A stretch of DNA of 64,000 nucleotides from Mycobacterium tilburgii (GTDB taxonomy: Bacteria > Actinomycetota > Actinomycetes > Mycobacteriales > Mycobacteriaceae). Positions 47,146-57,414 of this stretch are shown here, piece by piece (position 1 is the first letter of the stretch; each line of letters begins with the position of its first letter). Below the pieces are notes generated by a model. The model saw nothing but the letters and a program-made list of their open reading frames with translations, was not told the origin of the DNA and made no database searches. The stretch covers positions 1-64,000 of the forward strand of contig NZ_LR655696.1 in NCBI RefSeq assembly GCF_902168065.1, written 5' to 3'. The translations under genes were made by a program, and so were the position numbers.

Positions 47146-48144
47146 ATGCGACAGGGATGGAATCGGCGGGGGTTTCTGCAGCTCGCCGCTACCACCGCAG
47201 CAGCCGGGCTGGCGGGTCCCCTATCGGGATGCTCGTCGCCCAAACAGGCGTCGAACTCCCCGGGTCCCGGAGGCGTGACGATCACCCATCTGTTCGGGCA
47301 GACCGTCATCAAGACACCGCCCAAGCGGGTCGTCAGCGCCGGCTACACCGAGCAGGACGACTTGCTCGCTGTCGGCGTCGCGCCGATCGCGGTGACCAAC
47401 TGGTTCGGTGACCAACCGTTCGGCGTGTGGCCTTGGGCCCAACCCAAACTCGCCGGGGCGCAACCGGTGGTGTTGAACCTGGACAACGGAATTCCCGTCA
47501 ACCAGATCGCCGGGCTGAAGCCCGACCTGATCGTGGCGATCAACGCCGGGGTGGACGCCGACACCTACCAGAAGCTGTCCGCGATCGCTCCCACGATCGC
47601 CCAATCCGGCGGCGACGCCTTCTTCCAGCCGTGGAAAGACCAGGCGACCACAATCGGCACCGCGGTGTTCCAGGCCGAGCAGATGAAAACCCTCATCGAC
47701 GCCGTCGACACGCAGTTCACCGCCGTCGCGCAGAACCACCCCCAGTGGCAAACGAAGAAGGCACTTTTGTTGCAGGGCAGCCTGTTTCAGGGCTCGGTGG
47801 TGGCGACCGCGGCCGGCTGGCGGACGGACTTCTTGAACCAGATGGGCCTGGTCATCGCCGACAGCATCAAGCCCTTCATCACGGGTCACCGCGTGGTCAT
47901 CCCGCGCGGTGAGATCAAGGCGGTGCTCGATGCCGCCGACGTGCTCATCTGGACGACCGAGAACCACGATCAGCAGAAGGCGCTGCTCGCCGACCCCGAG
48001 ATAGCGCGGACGCAGGCAACCGCGCAGAACCGGCACGTCTTCACCACCAAGGACCAGGCCGGCGCGATCGCGTTCGCCTCAGTGCTGAGCTACCCCGTCG
48101 TCGCCGATCAGCTGCCGCCCCAGATCGCAAAGATCCTCGGCTAG
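47146..48144 (+). CDS. fecB2: Periplasmic iron-siderophore-binding lipoprotein FecB2
   Basis: A 332-residue substrate-binding protein of the FecB/FepB class. The ATG at 47146 gives a twin-Arg start (NRRGFLQLAATTAAAGLAGPLSGC) in which LSGC is a lipobox, so it is probably a Tat-exported lipoprotein. Class III binding-protein features follow: PPKRVVSAGYTEQDDLLAVG, ALKPDLIVAINAGVD-type strand, and VLDAADVLIWTTENHDQQKALL. It probably takes part in siderophore or heme iron capture. The frame is intact. The remnant of the previous gene ends 90 bases upstream. Confidence 0.9.
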   Translation: MRQGWNRRGFLQLAATTAAAGLAGPLSGCSSPKQASNSPGPGGVTITHLFGQTVIKTPPKRVVSAGYTEQDDLLAVGVAPIAVTNWFGDQPFGVWPWAQPKLAGAQPVVLNLDNGIPVNQIAGLKPDLIVAINAGVDADTYQKLSAIAPTIAQSGGDAFFQPWKDQATTIGTAVFQAEQMKTLIDAVDTQFTAVAQNHPQWQTKKALLLQGSLFQGSVVATAAGWRTDFLNQMGLVIADSIKPFITGHRVVIPRGEIKAVLDAADVLIWTTENHDQQKALLADPEIARTQATAQNRHVFTTKDQAGAIAFASVLSYPVVADQLPPQIAKILG

Positions 48145-48243
48145 GTCGTGCACTTTGAGCATTCGGTAAGGCCGCTCTGGCAGTGCTCGAAAATGACGTG
48201 CCGACCCCTTTCGCTTGCCCGATGCCGAAGTTACCGTCGAGTA

Positions 48244-48906
48244 ATGAGCGTGACCGACCTCCCCATCGAATCGCCGGCCGAGCTAGACGTACATGTCGTT
48301 CTCGATTACGGCAACCAGGCGCTGCTGATCCAATGTGGCAGCACCGCCGAGGTGTTGGCATGGGCGGACGCGCTGCGCGCCGCGGCGCTGCCCGGGGTGC
48401 TCGACATCGTCCCGGCCGCTCGCACGGTGCTGGTCAAACTCGACGGCCCCCGGTATCAGGGCGTCATCCGGCAGCGGCTGCGCAAGCTCCGTGTCGCCCC
48501 GGAAACGCCGGCTCCGGCTGTGCGCTCGGCCGACATCGTGATCGACGTCGTGTACGATGGTCCGGACCTCGCCGAGGTCGCCGACCTCACCCGGCTGACC
48601 ACCGCACAGGTGATCAACGCCCACACCTCGACGTTGTGGCGGGTTGGATTCACCGGTTTCGCACCGGGTTTCGCCTATCTGGTCGACGGTGACCTGCGGT
48701 TGCGCGTGCCGCGCCGCTCGGAGCCGCGCACCTCGGTGCCCGCCGGCTCGGTCGCATTGGCCGACGAGTTCAGCGCGATCTATCCCCGCCAATCCACGGG
48801 CGGCTGGCGACTCATCGGTCACACCGAAGCCGTCCTGTGGGATCTGACGCGACCCAACTCCGCCTTACTGACGCGCGGCATGTGGGTCCAATTCCGGGCC
48901 GCGTAG
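48244..48906 (+). CDS. pxpB: 5-oxoprolinase subunit PxpB (KipI-like)
   Basis: A 220-residue protein of the allophanate hydrolase subunit 1 family. ATG 48244 begins [32 protein letters not shown]. The family motif [58 protein letters not shown] is complete. PxpB works with PxpC, and usually PxpA, to hydrolyse 5-oxoproline to glutamate. PxpC follows 10 bases downstream in one operon. No pxpA is in the window. Confidence 0.9.
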   Translation: MSVTDLPIESPAELDVHVVLDYGNQALLIQCGSTAEVLAWADALRAAALPGVLDIVPAARTVLVKLDGPRYQGVIRQRLRKLRVAPETPAPAVRSADIVIDVVYDGPDLAEVADLTRLTTAQVINAHTSTLWRVGFTGFAPGFAYLVDGDLRLRVPRRSEPRTSVPAGSVALADEFSAIYPRQSTGGWRLIGHTEAVLWDLTRPNSALLTRGMWVQFRAA

Positions 48907-48916
48907 AGGAGGACAG

Positions 48917-49825
48917 ATGACCACCCTGGAGATTCTGCGCACCGGACCGCTCGCCGTCGTCCAGGATCTGGGCCGGGTGGGACAGGCCGACCTCGGCGTC
49001 GGCCGGTCCGGCGCTGCCGACCGCCGCGCGCACAAGCTGGCCAACCGGCTGGTCGCCAACCCCGACGACCGCGCCACCGTCGAAGTGACGTTCGGCGGTT
49101 TCGCTGCCCGCGTGCGTGGCGGCGACCTCGACATCGCGGTGACCGGCGCCGACACTGACCCCTCGGTGAACGGAATCAAGTTCGGCACCAACAGTATTCA
49201 CCACGTCCGAGACGGTGACGTGATTTCGATGGGCACCCCGCGGGCGGGTTTGCGGACCTACCTGGCGGTGCGCGGCGGCATCTGCGTGGAACCGGTGCTG
49301 GGTTCACGAAGCTACGACATGATGGCCGCGATCGGTCCCGCGCCACTGTCCGTCGGGGACGAACTGCCGGTCGGCGCGCACACCGACCAATACCCCGAGC
49401 TCGATCAGGCACCGGTGGCGGCCATCACCGGTGACACCGTCGAACTGCTGGTGGTTCCCGGACCGCGGGAGGACTGGTTCGTCGATCCCGACGTGCTGGT
49501 GCACACCGACTGGGTGGCCTCCGACCGCAGCGACCGGGTCGGGATGCGGCTGATCGGCCGCCCGCTGCAATACCGGGTACCGGACCGGCAGCTGCCCAGC
49601 GAAGGCACCTCCCGAGGCGCAATCCAGGTGCCGCCCAACGGGTTACCGGTGATCCTGGGACCCGATCATCCGATCACAGGCGGTTACCCCGTCGTAGGCG
49701 TGGTGATCGACGAGGACGTCGACAAGGTCGCCCAGGTGCGGGCGGGTCAACGGGTGCGGCTGCATTGGTCGCGCCCGCGCAGCCCGTTCGGGGCGCATGC
49801 CCGCGTGGGCGCGGCACTCTCCTGA
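48917..49825 (+). CDS. pxpC: 5-oxoprolinase subunit PxpC (KipA-like)
   Basis: A 302-residue protein of the allophanate hydrolase subunit 2/biotin-dependent carboxyltransferase fold. ATG 48917 follows GGAGGAC. Features are [55 protein letters not shown] and [30 protein letters not shown]. It is the partner of PxpB in 5-oxoproline hydrolysis. The frame is intact. The M. tuberculosis operon has a separate 5-oxoprolinase (oplA) just upstream of this pair; it is absent here. Confidence 0.9.
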   Translation: MTTLEILRTGPLAVVQDLGRVGQADLGVGRSGAADRRAHKLANRLVANPDDRATVEVTFGGFAARVRGGDLDIAVTGADTDPSVNGIKFGTNSIHHVRDGDVISMGTPRAGLRTYLAVRGGICVEPVLGSRSYDMMAAIGPAPLSVGDELPVGAHTDQYPELDQAPVAAITGDTVELLVVPGPREDWFVDPDVLVHTDWVASDRSDRVGMRLIGRPLQYRVPDRQLPSEGTSRGAIQVPPNGLPVILGPDHPITGGYPVVGVVIDEDVDKVAQVRAGQRVRLHWSRPRSPFGAHARVGAALS

Positions 49826-49851
49826 TGCGTGTGCGGCGATTAAGACGGTAG

Positions 49852-50381
<530 letters not shown>

Positions 50382-50514
50382 GCCGCGCGCGGGCCAAATC
50401 CCTTTGCTGTCATCGTGATTCATCACACCGCCGTCGGGTGCGCGATTAGGTATTCGCAGCTGTGCTGTGGCGTATGTTACACCATTTGCCACCCTCACAT
50501 AGCTAACCCTAGAT

Positions 50515-51073
50515 CGCGTTCCTGGGGCCACTGCTCGGGTCGCTGTCGCGGGTTTACGGTGGTAAGCTGGCCGACCGCATCGGCGGCGGCCGGGTCACGC
50601 TGGCCGTCTTCTTCTCCATGATCCTCGCCGCCGGAATCCTGATCGTTGCAAGCACTTTCGGCGGCCACGGCGCACACCGGATCCCATTGGCGATCATGGT
50701 CGGGTACGTGATCGGATTTGTCGCCCTGTTCATCGTGTCCGGCATCGGCAACGGCTCGGTGTACAAGATGATCCCGTCTACCTTCGAGGCACGCAGCCAC
50801 TTGCTGCAGATCGACGAGGCGGAACGCCGGCAGTGGTCGCGGTCCATGTCCGGTGCGCTGATCGGCATAGCCGGCGCGATCGGGGCCCTGGGGCGGGGTG
50901 GGTGTCAACCTGGCGCTGATTTATACAGCGTCACCGCGACCTCGGCGTTCTGGGCGTTCATGTTCTGGTACGTCGCGTCCGCGGCACTGACGTGGGCGGT
51001 CTATATCCGCCGCCCGGTCGAGGTCATCGCGCCGACCGAGACCGAGGCACCCGCGGTCCTGGCTCACGTATAG
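50515..51073 (+). pseudogene. narK3: Nitrate/nitrite transporter NarK-like, N-terminal half deleted
   Basis: Only the second half of a 12-helix major facilitator remains. It starts at FLGPLLGSLSRVYGGKLADRIGGGRVTLAVFFSM, which contains the second nitrate-signature-like loop. It continues AIMVGYVIGFVALFIVSGIGNGSVYKMIPSTFEARSHLLQIDEAERRQWSRSMSGALIGI. A frame disturbance occurs at GALGRGG near 50890, and the end is WAVYIRRPVEVIAPTETEA. No start codon or first six helices are present. A second narK remnant lies 400 bases downstream. Confidence 0.85.
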
Positions 51074-51473
51074 GTCCGCATAGGTCGAAGCCGGATATCA
51101 ACTCGATGGAAACCCCCCGAAATGTATTGCACATCACTTTGATTTCTACCGCCGACGGCATTCACCAATGGGTTCGTCGCTGCGACGCCTTCGCTGTCGA
51201 CAGCGCCGGTCCTGAGCTGCGAGTTTCCGGGTGCGAATTCCCCTCAGGTTTTTGCCAGATAACTAGGATTCAACTTAGAGGGGAAATGCTGCGAAATGAG
51301 TTAACGGAGTTCGGTTCCGAATGTGAGCATCGGAACAGCGCGCGGCATGTCTTTCAACTCGGGACCGCCGCAAGGGCATTCAGAGTAAGACTCACCGCAG
51401 CTCTTCCCGTGATGGGTGGAGCTGTTCGACACCCAGACGATTCGACCGCTCGTCCACGAAAGGTACCGATTGC
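51074..51473. other. Intergenic stretch between two narK remnants
   Basis: I find no open frame with mycobacterial codon use, no hairpin terminator and no repeat. The 3' part (about 51380-51470) lies directly upstream of the second narK start at 51474 and may hold its old promoter. The base composition is slightly poorer in G+C than the flanks. Confidence 0.5.
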
Positions 51474-52130
51474 ATGGGCCGCAACCACCGGATCACGGAC
51501 TGGAACCCGGAAGATGCCGCCGCCTGGGAAGCCGGCAACAACAAGATCGCGCGCCGGAATCTGTTTTGCACCATCGCCGGCGATCACGTCGCGTTCTCGA
51601 TCTGGACGCTGTGGTCTGTGATGGACTGCGGCAGCCAAGTCACCCTCGGTGTGCTTGGCGGCATGATTCTGGCAGCCGGCCTGTTGGTAGTCCTGAGCAT
51701 GGTCGACGACCGACACGGGGGCGCCACGTCGATTGCCCTGGTCAGCTCCGTCGTCGGCTTTCTTGCGCTATTCGTCTTGTCCTGTACGGGCAACGGCTCG
51801 GTGTTCAAACCTGATTCCGTCCGTCTTCGAGGCGCACAGCCGCTCGCTGGACGTCAGTGAGGCCGAGCGCCGGCACTGGTCACGGGCGAAGTCGGGATCG
51901 CTGATCGGGATCTGCTCGGCGGTCGGGGTACTCGGCGGGTCGTCATCAACCTGGCGCTGCACGAGTCCTACCTGCACAGCGGCACCGAAACGTCGGCCTA
52001 CTGCCTGTTTCTGGTGTCCTACCTCGTGGCCGCGACCCTGAACGTGGACGGTGTATGTGCGCCGCCCCGCGGGGGCGCCGAGCACGCCGGATCCAGCCGT
52101 CGACACCGAACCGGCGCGAGTGTAATGACA
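51474..52130 (+). pseudogene. Second NarK-like transporter, internal deletion
   Basis: ATG 51474 opens GRNHRITDWNPEDAAAWEAGNNKIARRNLFCTIAGDHVAFSIWTLWSVM, the NarK N-terminus with its first helix. The sequence then jumps to a late helix (GVLGGMILAAGLLVVLSMVDD), so roughly 270 residues are missing. It continues ALVSSVVGFLALFVLSCTGNGSVFK, shifts frame to IPSVFEAHSRSLDVSEAERRHWSRAKSGSLIGICSAVGVLGG, and shifts again before the last helix. It is a paralogue of the preceding remnant in tandem. Confidence 0.8.
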
Positions 52131-52202
52131 ACCGCAACGCGAGCAATGCGTCAGCAATCGCCGGGTAACACCTGCGAAACCTCGTGGGCATACACAGGTC
52201 GT

Positions 52203-53342
52203 ATGGACCGGCCCGACTCGGCGCCGCTTACCGGTTACCGGGTAGCGGTCACGTCGGCGCGCCGTTCCGAAGAGCTGTGCGCGTTGTTGAGCGGCAGGGC
52301 GCCGAGGTGTCCAGCGCGGCCGCGATCAACATGATCGCGTTGCCCAAAGATGAAGAGCTGCTAAGCACCACCGAGGCCGTGATCGCGGATCCGCCCTATA
52401 TTCTGTTGGCCCACACCGGGATCGGGTTTCGCGGCTGGTGGCCGCGGCCGAGGGCTGGGGCCTGTCCAATCAACTGCTCGCGTCGTTCGCCGATGCACGC
52501 GTGCTGGCGCGCGGCCCAAGGGCGACAGTCGCCCTGCGCGCGGTCGGTCTGCACGAGGAGTGGTCACCGAAATCCGAATCCCAAGAGCTCCTCAGGTATA
52601 TTCTCGAATCCGGGGTGTCCGGCAAGCGGATTGCGGTCCAGCTGCACGGCGCCGCCGATGCCTGGGACCCGTTCCCGGAATTCATCGGCGGGTTGCGCGC
52701 CGCAGGTGCCGAGGTGGTCCCCATCCGGGTGTACCGGTGGAAGTCCACCCCGATGGGCGGTAACTTCGACCAACTGGTGACCTGGATCGCCCGCCGGCAG
52801 TTCGATGCCGTCAGCTTCACCTCGGCGCCCGCTGCCGCGGCGGTGCTGGAACGCAGTCGTGACTTGAACATCGAGGCGCAGGTGATCGACGCGCTGCGCA
52901 CCGACGTGCACGCGATGTGCGTTGGCCCGGTGACGGCGCAGCCGTTGCACCGTAAGGGAATTCCGGCCTCCGTGCCCGAACGAATGCGGCTGGGTGCGTT
53001 GGCCCGGCACATAGCCCAGAAGCTTCCGCTGTAGGTATCAGCACGGTCCGGGCCGCCGGTCACGTGGTGGAGATCCACGGAAACTGCGTCCTGGTCGACG
53101 GTACGGTGCAATCACTGTCAGGATCGGAAATTGCGGTATTGCGCGCACTAGCCCTGCGGCTCGGCGACGTTGTCGCCCGCGGCGACCTGTTGCGGGTGCT
53201 ACCCGGCAACAGCAATGAACCGCACGCGGTCGACACCGCGGTGTTGCGTTTGCGAACGGCGTTGGGCGACAAGAACATTGTAGCGACCTTCGTCAAGCGT
53301 GGCTACCGGCTGGCAATCGATGAGCAAGCGTGTGTGTCGTGA
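52203..53342 (+). pseudogene. Uroporphyrinogen-III synthase-like/winged-helix protein (Rv0260c-like), frameshifted
   Basis: From ATG 52203 MDRPDSAPLTGYRVAVTSARRSEELCALL leads into other frames: GAEVSSAAAINMIALPKDEELLSTTEAVIADPPYILLAHTGIGF, then AAAEGWGLSNQLLASFADARVLARGPRATVALRAVGLHEEWSPKSES to the end of the HemD-like domain (GALARHIAQKLPL, 53034). The C-terminal OmpR-type winged helix (LSGSEIAVLRALALRLGDVVARGDLLRVL to FVKRGYRLAI) is intact in a third frame to 53342. It probably linked siroheme precursors to nitrite regulation. At least three frameshifts are present. Confidence 0.82.
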
Positions 53343-53934
53343 GCCCGATTCTCGCCGCGCATGGCACCCGCCGCCCCGGCGGCGTCGCGATGATCGGTGA
53401 TCTGGCGGCGCAGGTGAGCGGCCTGCTGAACCGGACGGTGCGGGCGGCCTTTGGCGACGTCCTGGGACCCACGCCCAGCGAGGTGCTGTCCGTCGCCGGC
53501 GAGCATCGAGCGATCATGGTGCCGGCGCTCCTCTCCCAAGTGCGCACCGATGTGCCCAATCACGTGGTGGCCAGCGGCCATCCGGATGTCGTCGTTACGG
53601 CGGCATTGGGGCCGGGCGGTGAGATCGCGCGTATCGTCGTCGATCAACTTGCGCAATCAGGTTGGCGTCCAGGCGACTCGGTGATACTCGGCGCCGAGGG
53701 AACGTTGGACCCGATCGCCCGCACCGACCTGCATACCATCGCCAGGCCGATGGGCTGCTCCAGGAGCCACTCCAGGATGCCTGTGCCGACATGGTCAGCC
53801 GTCCGCTGGGGACGCATCCGCGGCTGTCCCGGCTGATAGCGAACCGGTTTCGGCGCTCGGTGCCGTCGGCCGCCAGGCACCCGATCCGCCACTACCGGCT
53901 GGGCGCGCCGACACGGGTAGTGCTTGATCTTTGA
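53339..53934 (+). pseudogene. Sirohydrochlorin chelatase-like (CbiX, Rv0259c-like), deleted and frameshifted
   Basis: GTG 53339 overlaps the previous stop. The start VSPILAAHGTRRPGGVAMIGDLAAQV has the metal-binding His of AHGTR. The second metal motif (normally RGYHV after FLS) is missing: the sequence reads PALLSQVRTDVPNHV. After RTDLHTIARP a central segment is absent, and the end DACADMVSRPLGTHPRLSRLIANRFRR is in another frame, to 53934. Chelatase activity for siroheme would be lost. Confidence 0.78.
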
Positions 53935-54067
53935 TCGCGCACGAGTGATCCTGGCAACATGCCCCGTCGCGAAGAGCCATCGCGTGGGCTCCTGGATCCG
54001 GTAGCGAAGTTGTTGCGGTTGCCGTTCGGCACACAGGAATTCATCGATCACATCATCATCGGCGGCC
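53935..54067 (+). other. Short coding-like stretch of unknown origin
   Basis: The plus strand reads MPRREEPSRGLLDPVAKLLRLPFGTQEFIDHIII from an ATG at 53959. At about 54067 it meets the antisense nirB fragment. The composition is coding-like, but I cannot place it in a family. It looks like the 5' end of a gene cut by a deletion. Confidence 0.35.
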
Positions 54068-54340
54068 CATCGCGTCGCCGAAGCTCGCGACGTCGACGCC
54101 GAGCAGCTTGAGCTTGGTGGACAGATCCACTTCGGGGAACTCCGCGGCACCACCGAGTAGCCGGTCCACGACGACCTCGGCCGAGGTGTACCCCGGCCCG
54201 ACCAGGCCGTAGAGCCGGCCCTCGATAGCCGCCACCTCGCCGATGGCGTAGATATCGGGATCGCTTGTCCGACAGGACAGGTCGGTGAGAACGCCGCCAC
54301 GCTCGCCGAGGGCCAAGCCCGCGGCCGCGTCCAACTCGTC
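54056..54340 (-). pseudogene. nirB: NADH-dependent nitrite reductase large subunit fragment
   Basis: About 90 residues of the FAD/NAD domain remain: AAGLALGERGGVLTDLSCRTSDPDIYAIGEVAAIEGRLYGLVGPGYTSAEVVVDRLLGGAAEF and DLSTKLKLLGVDVASFGDAMG. Both ends are deletion junctions: the N-terminal FAD motif, the [2Fe-2S] domain and the siroheme domains are all gone. NirB is normally about 850 residues. With narK and cbiX also broken, nitrite assimilation by this route is lost. Confidence 0.85.
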
Positions 54341-54517
54341 GCGCGGCCGTCGAATTACTCAACTCCGACGTTTCGGAATTGGACCTGGCCTGCGCCACGG
54401 TGCAGCAATCCGGTGCAGTTAATCCGCGGAAAAGATCACCATTCCGATACCCTAGTACGATAGCGATTTTTGCGCGATGTCGACGATGAGGGCGTCGGCG
54501 ACCACCACAGATCCTGA
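54341..54517 (+). pseudogene. Rv0250c-like small protein remnant
   Basis: The segment LLNSDVSELDLACATVQQSGAV followed in other frames by PDT and RDVDDEGVGDHHRS before a TGA at 54515-54517 resembles the C-terminal half of a conserved mycobacterial protein of about 97 residues. That protein is encoded just upstream of the succinate dehydrogenase genes. The N-terminal half is replaced by the nirB fragment and two frame changes follow. Confidence 0.5.
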
Positions 54518-54607
54518 CAGTCAAGCCCCCCGAAAATTTGGGGTGCTTCTCTGTGTACCCTTCGACCAACAGCTTCGTTAAACAGCCCGTTCGAAGAGGA
54601 ACACTTG

Positions 54608-55441
54608 ATGAGCGCACCTACGGCGAACCGTCCTGTGTCCGGAGTTTTTTCCCCGAGGCGCGCCAGGATCCAGCAACGCACACTGCGCACCGATCGCTGG
54701 TGGATGTCGCCGCTGCGGATCGACCTGGGCTTAGCCGCATTCCTCATCTACGCGACGGCGCGGGCGTTCCAGCAGAACTACTTCTTCGTCCCGCAATACC
54801 ACTACCTGACGCCGTTCTATTCGCCCTGTGTCAGCAAGGCGTGCGGCGAAGCAAGCAACTTCTGGCCCCAGCTCTTTCCGGACGTGTGGTGGCTGCCCTA
54901 TGCTGCCCTGTCACTACCGTTTCTGCTGCTATTCCGGCTGACCTGCTACTACTACCGCGGCGCCTACTACCGCACGGTCTGGCAGTCACCCAGCGCCTGC
55001 ACCGTCGCCGAGCCCCGGGTGCACTACACCGGCGAGACTAGGTTCCCGCTAATCATCCAGAACACGCACCGGTACTTCTTCTACATCGCCGGCATCATCT
55101 CGATCACCAACACCTACGACGTGATAGTCGCCTTCCACTCCGACGCGCCGGACTCGCCGGGCGGATTCGGGTGCGGGCTGGGCAACCTGATCCTGCTCGG
55201 CAACGTCATTATGCTGTGGATCTACACCCTGTCCTGCCATTCGTGCCGGCACGTGACCGGCGGCCGGCTCAAGCATTTTTCCAAGCACCCTGTGCGGTAT
55301 TGGATTTGGACTCAGGTCAGCGCTATCAACACCCGGCACAAGCTGTTCGCCTGGATCACGCTAGGCACCCTGATGGTCACCGATTTCTACGTCGCGCTGG
55401 TGGCCAGCGGCGCTATTCACGACCCGAGGTTTGTTGGCTGA
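54608..55441 (+). CDS. Succinate dehydrogenase membrane anchor subunit (Sdh1, Rv0249c-like)
   Basis: A 277-residue cytochrome-b-type anchor with five to six membrane helices that passes electrons from the Fe-S subunit to menaquinone. ATG 54608 has GAGGAA upstream. Candidate heme ligands are His in IIQNTHRYFFYIAG and in TLSCHSCRHVTGGRLKHFSKHPVRYW. The segment FFVPQYHYLTPFYSPCVSKAC faces outside. It is the first of a three-gene operon; the flavoprotein starts 44 bases downstream. The gene is intact. Confidence 0.9.
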   Translation: MSAPTANRPVSGVFSPRRARIQQRTLRTDRWWMSPLRIDLGLAAFLIYATARAFQQNYFFVPQYHYLTPFYSPCVSKACGEASNFWPQLFPDVWWLPYAALSLPFLLLFRLTCYYYRGAYYRTVWQSPSACTVAEPRVHYTGETRFPLIIQNTHRYFFYIAGIISITNTYDVIVAFHSDAPDSPGGFGCGLGNLILLGNVIMLWIYTLSCHSCRHVTGGRLKHFSKHPVRYWIWTQVSAINTRHKLFAWITLGTLMVTDFYVALVASGAIHDPRFVG

Positions 55442-55485
55442 ATCGCCATTTCACAGAAAACCCGAATTTAGCTAGCGAGGGATTT

Positions 55486-57414
55486 ATGGCTGAGGTCGAG
55501 CGGCACTCCTACGACGTCGTCGTGATCGGTGCCGGCGGCGCTGGTTTGCGCGCGGTCATCGAAGCGCGCGAACGCAGCCTGCGAGTCGCCGTGGTGACCA
55601 AGTCACTGTTCGGTAAGGCCCACACGGTGATGGCCGAGGGCGGCTGCGCCGCGTCGATGGGCAACACCAACCCCAAGGACAACTGGCAAACCCACTTCGG
55701 CGACACCATGCGCGGGGGCAAGTTCCTCAACAGCTGGCGGATGGCCGAACTGCACGCCAAAGAGGCACCGGACCGGGTCTGGGAGCTGGAGACCTACGGC
55801 GCGCTCTTTGATCGCCTCAAAGACGGCAAGATCAGCCAGCGCAACTTCGGTGGGCACACTTACCCGCGACTTGCCCACGTCGGTGACCGCACCGGCCTGG
55901 AGCTGATCCGCACCATGCAGCAGAAGATCGTCTCGCTGCAGCAGGAGGACTTCGCGGAGCTCGGCGACTACGAGGCGCGCATCAAGGTGTTCGCCGAGTG
56001 CGCCATCACCGAGCTGATCAAGGACGGTGACGCGATCGCCGGGGCCTTCGGCTACTGGCGGGAAAGCGGGCGGTTCGTCGTGTTCGAGGCGCCGGCGGTG
56101 GTGCTGGCCACGGGCGGCATCGGCAAATCCTTTAAGGTGACCTCTAACTCCTGGGAGTACACTGGCGACGGCCATGCCCTGGCGCTGCGCGCCGGCGCGA
56201 CGCTGATCAACATGGAGTTCATCCAGTTCCACCCGACGGGCATGGTGTGGCCGCCGAGTGTGAAAGGCATCCTGGTCACCGAGGGTGTGCGCGGCGACGG
56301 CGGAGTGCTGAAGAACTCCGACAGCAAGCGCTTCATGTTCGACTACATCCCGCCGGTGTTCAAGGGTCAGTACGCCGAATCCGAGCAAGAGGCCGACCAG
56401 TGGCTCAAGGACAACGACTCAGCCCGCCGCACCCCGGACCTGCTGCCCCGCGATGAAGTCGCGCGCGCGATCAACTCAGAGGTCAAGTCGGGCCGCGGCA
56501 CACCGCACGGTGGTGTCTACCTCGACATCGCCTCCCGGTTGACGCCCGACGAGATCAAGCGGCGGCTGCCGTCGATGTACCACCAGTTCATGGAGCTGGC
56601 CGGTGTCGACATCACCAAGGAGCCCATGGAGGTCGGGCCGACCTGCCACTACGTGATGGGCGGTGTCGAGGTCGACCCTGATACCGGCGCGGCCAAAGTC
56701 GCCGGCCTGTTCGCCGCGGGCGAGTGTTCCGGCGGCATGCACGGCTCCAACCGGCTCGGCGGCAACTCGCTGTCGGACCTGCTGGTCTTCGGGCGGCGCG
56801 CCGGACTCGGCGCCGCCGACTACGCCCGCAGCCTGGCCAGCCGGCCGTCGGTCAGCGAAGCTGCCATCGAGGCCGCGGCGCGACGGGCACTGGCCCCGTT
56901 CGAGGGACCGGCCGACGGCGCCACCCCCGAGAACCCGTACACGCTGCAGCTGGACCTGCAGCAATCGATGAACGACCTGGTCGGCATCATACGCAAGCCG
57001 GAGGAAATCACCGAGGCGCTGGACCGGTTGGCCAAACTCCGCGAGCGGTTTAAGAACATCAAGGTCGAGGGCAACCGGCAGTACAACCCGGGCTGGAACC
57101 TGGCCATCGATCTGCGCAACATGCTGCTGGTGAGCGAATGCATCGCGAAGGCGGCGCTGGAACGCACCGAGAGCCGCGGCGGACACACCCGCGAAGACCA
57201 CCCCGGAATGGACTCGCAGTGGCGCAAGGTCCTGCTGGTGTGCCGGGCCACCAACGGCGACGACGTCATCCCGGAGATCACCATCACCCGCGAAGATCAG
57301 GTGCCCATGCGCCCGGACCTCATGGAGCTGTTCGAACTCTCGGAGCTCCAGAAATACTTCACCGAAGAAGAGCTGGCCGGTCACCCAGGACGCACCACGA
57401 GGACGGAGAGCTAA
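55486..57414 (+). CDS. sdhA: Succinate dehydrogenase/fumarate reductase flavoprotein subunit
   Basis: A 642-residue catalytic subunit. ATG 55486 follows GCGAGGGA. It begins VERHSYDVVVIGAGGAGLRAVIEA (FAD dinucleotide fold). KAHTVMAEGGCAASMG holds the His that usually binds FAD covalently. LINMEFIQFHPTGMVWP and HGSNRLGGNSLSDLLVFGRRAG are active-site segments. The long open frame extends upstream, but the family start is here. The stop TAA overlaps the Fe-S gene start by one base. It is an intact central respiratory enzyme. Confidence 0.95.
   Translation: MAEVERHSYDVVVIGAGGAGLRAVIEARERSLRVAVVTKSLFGKAHTVMAEGGCAASMGNTNPKDNWQTHFGDTMRGGKFLNSWRMAELHAKEAPDRVWELETYGALFDRLKDGKISQRNFGGHTYPRLAHVGDRTGLELIRTMQQKIVSLQQEDFAELGDYEARIKVFAECAITELIKDGDAIAGAFGYWRESGRFVVFEAPAVVLATGGIGKSFKVTSNSWEYTGDGHALALRAGATLINMEFIQFHPTGMVWPPSVKGILVTEGVRGDGGVLKNSDSKRFMFDYIPPVFKGQYAESEQEADQWLKDNDSARRTPDLLPRDEVARAINSEVKSGRGTPHGGVYLDIASRLTPDEIKRRLPSMYHQFMELAGVDITKEPMEVGPTCHYVMGGVEVDPDTGAAKVAGLFAAGECSGGMHGSNRLGGNSLSDLLVFGRRAGLGAADYARSLASRPSVSEAAIEAAARRALAPFEGPADGATPENPYTLQLDLQQSMNDLVGIIRKPEEITEALDRLAKLRERFKNIKVEGNRQYNPGWNLAIDLRNMLLVSECIAKAALERTESRGGHTREDHPGMDSQWRKVLLVCRATNGDDVIPEITITREDQVPMRPDLMELFELSELQKYFTEEELAGHPGRTTRTES

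Noticed and set aside
55171..55485. Upstream extension of the sdhA frame
   Set aside because: The extra 105 codons overlap the membrane anchor gene in another frame. The family start MAEVERHSYDVVVIG with a ribosome binding site is at 55486.
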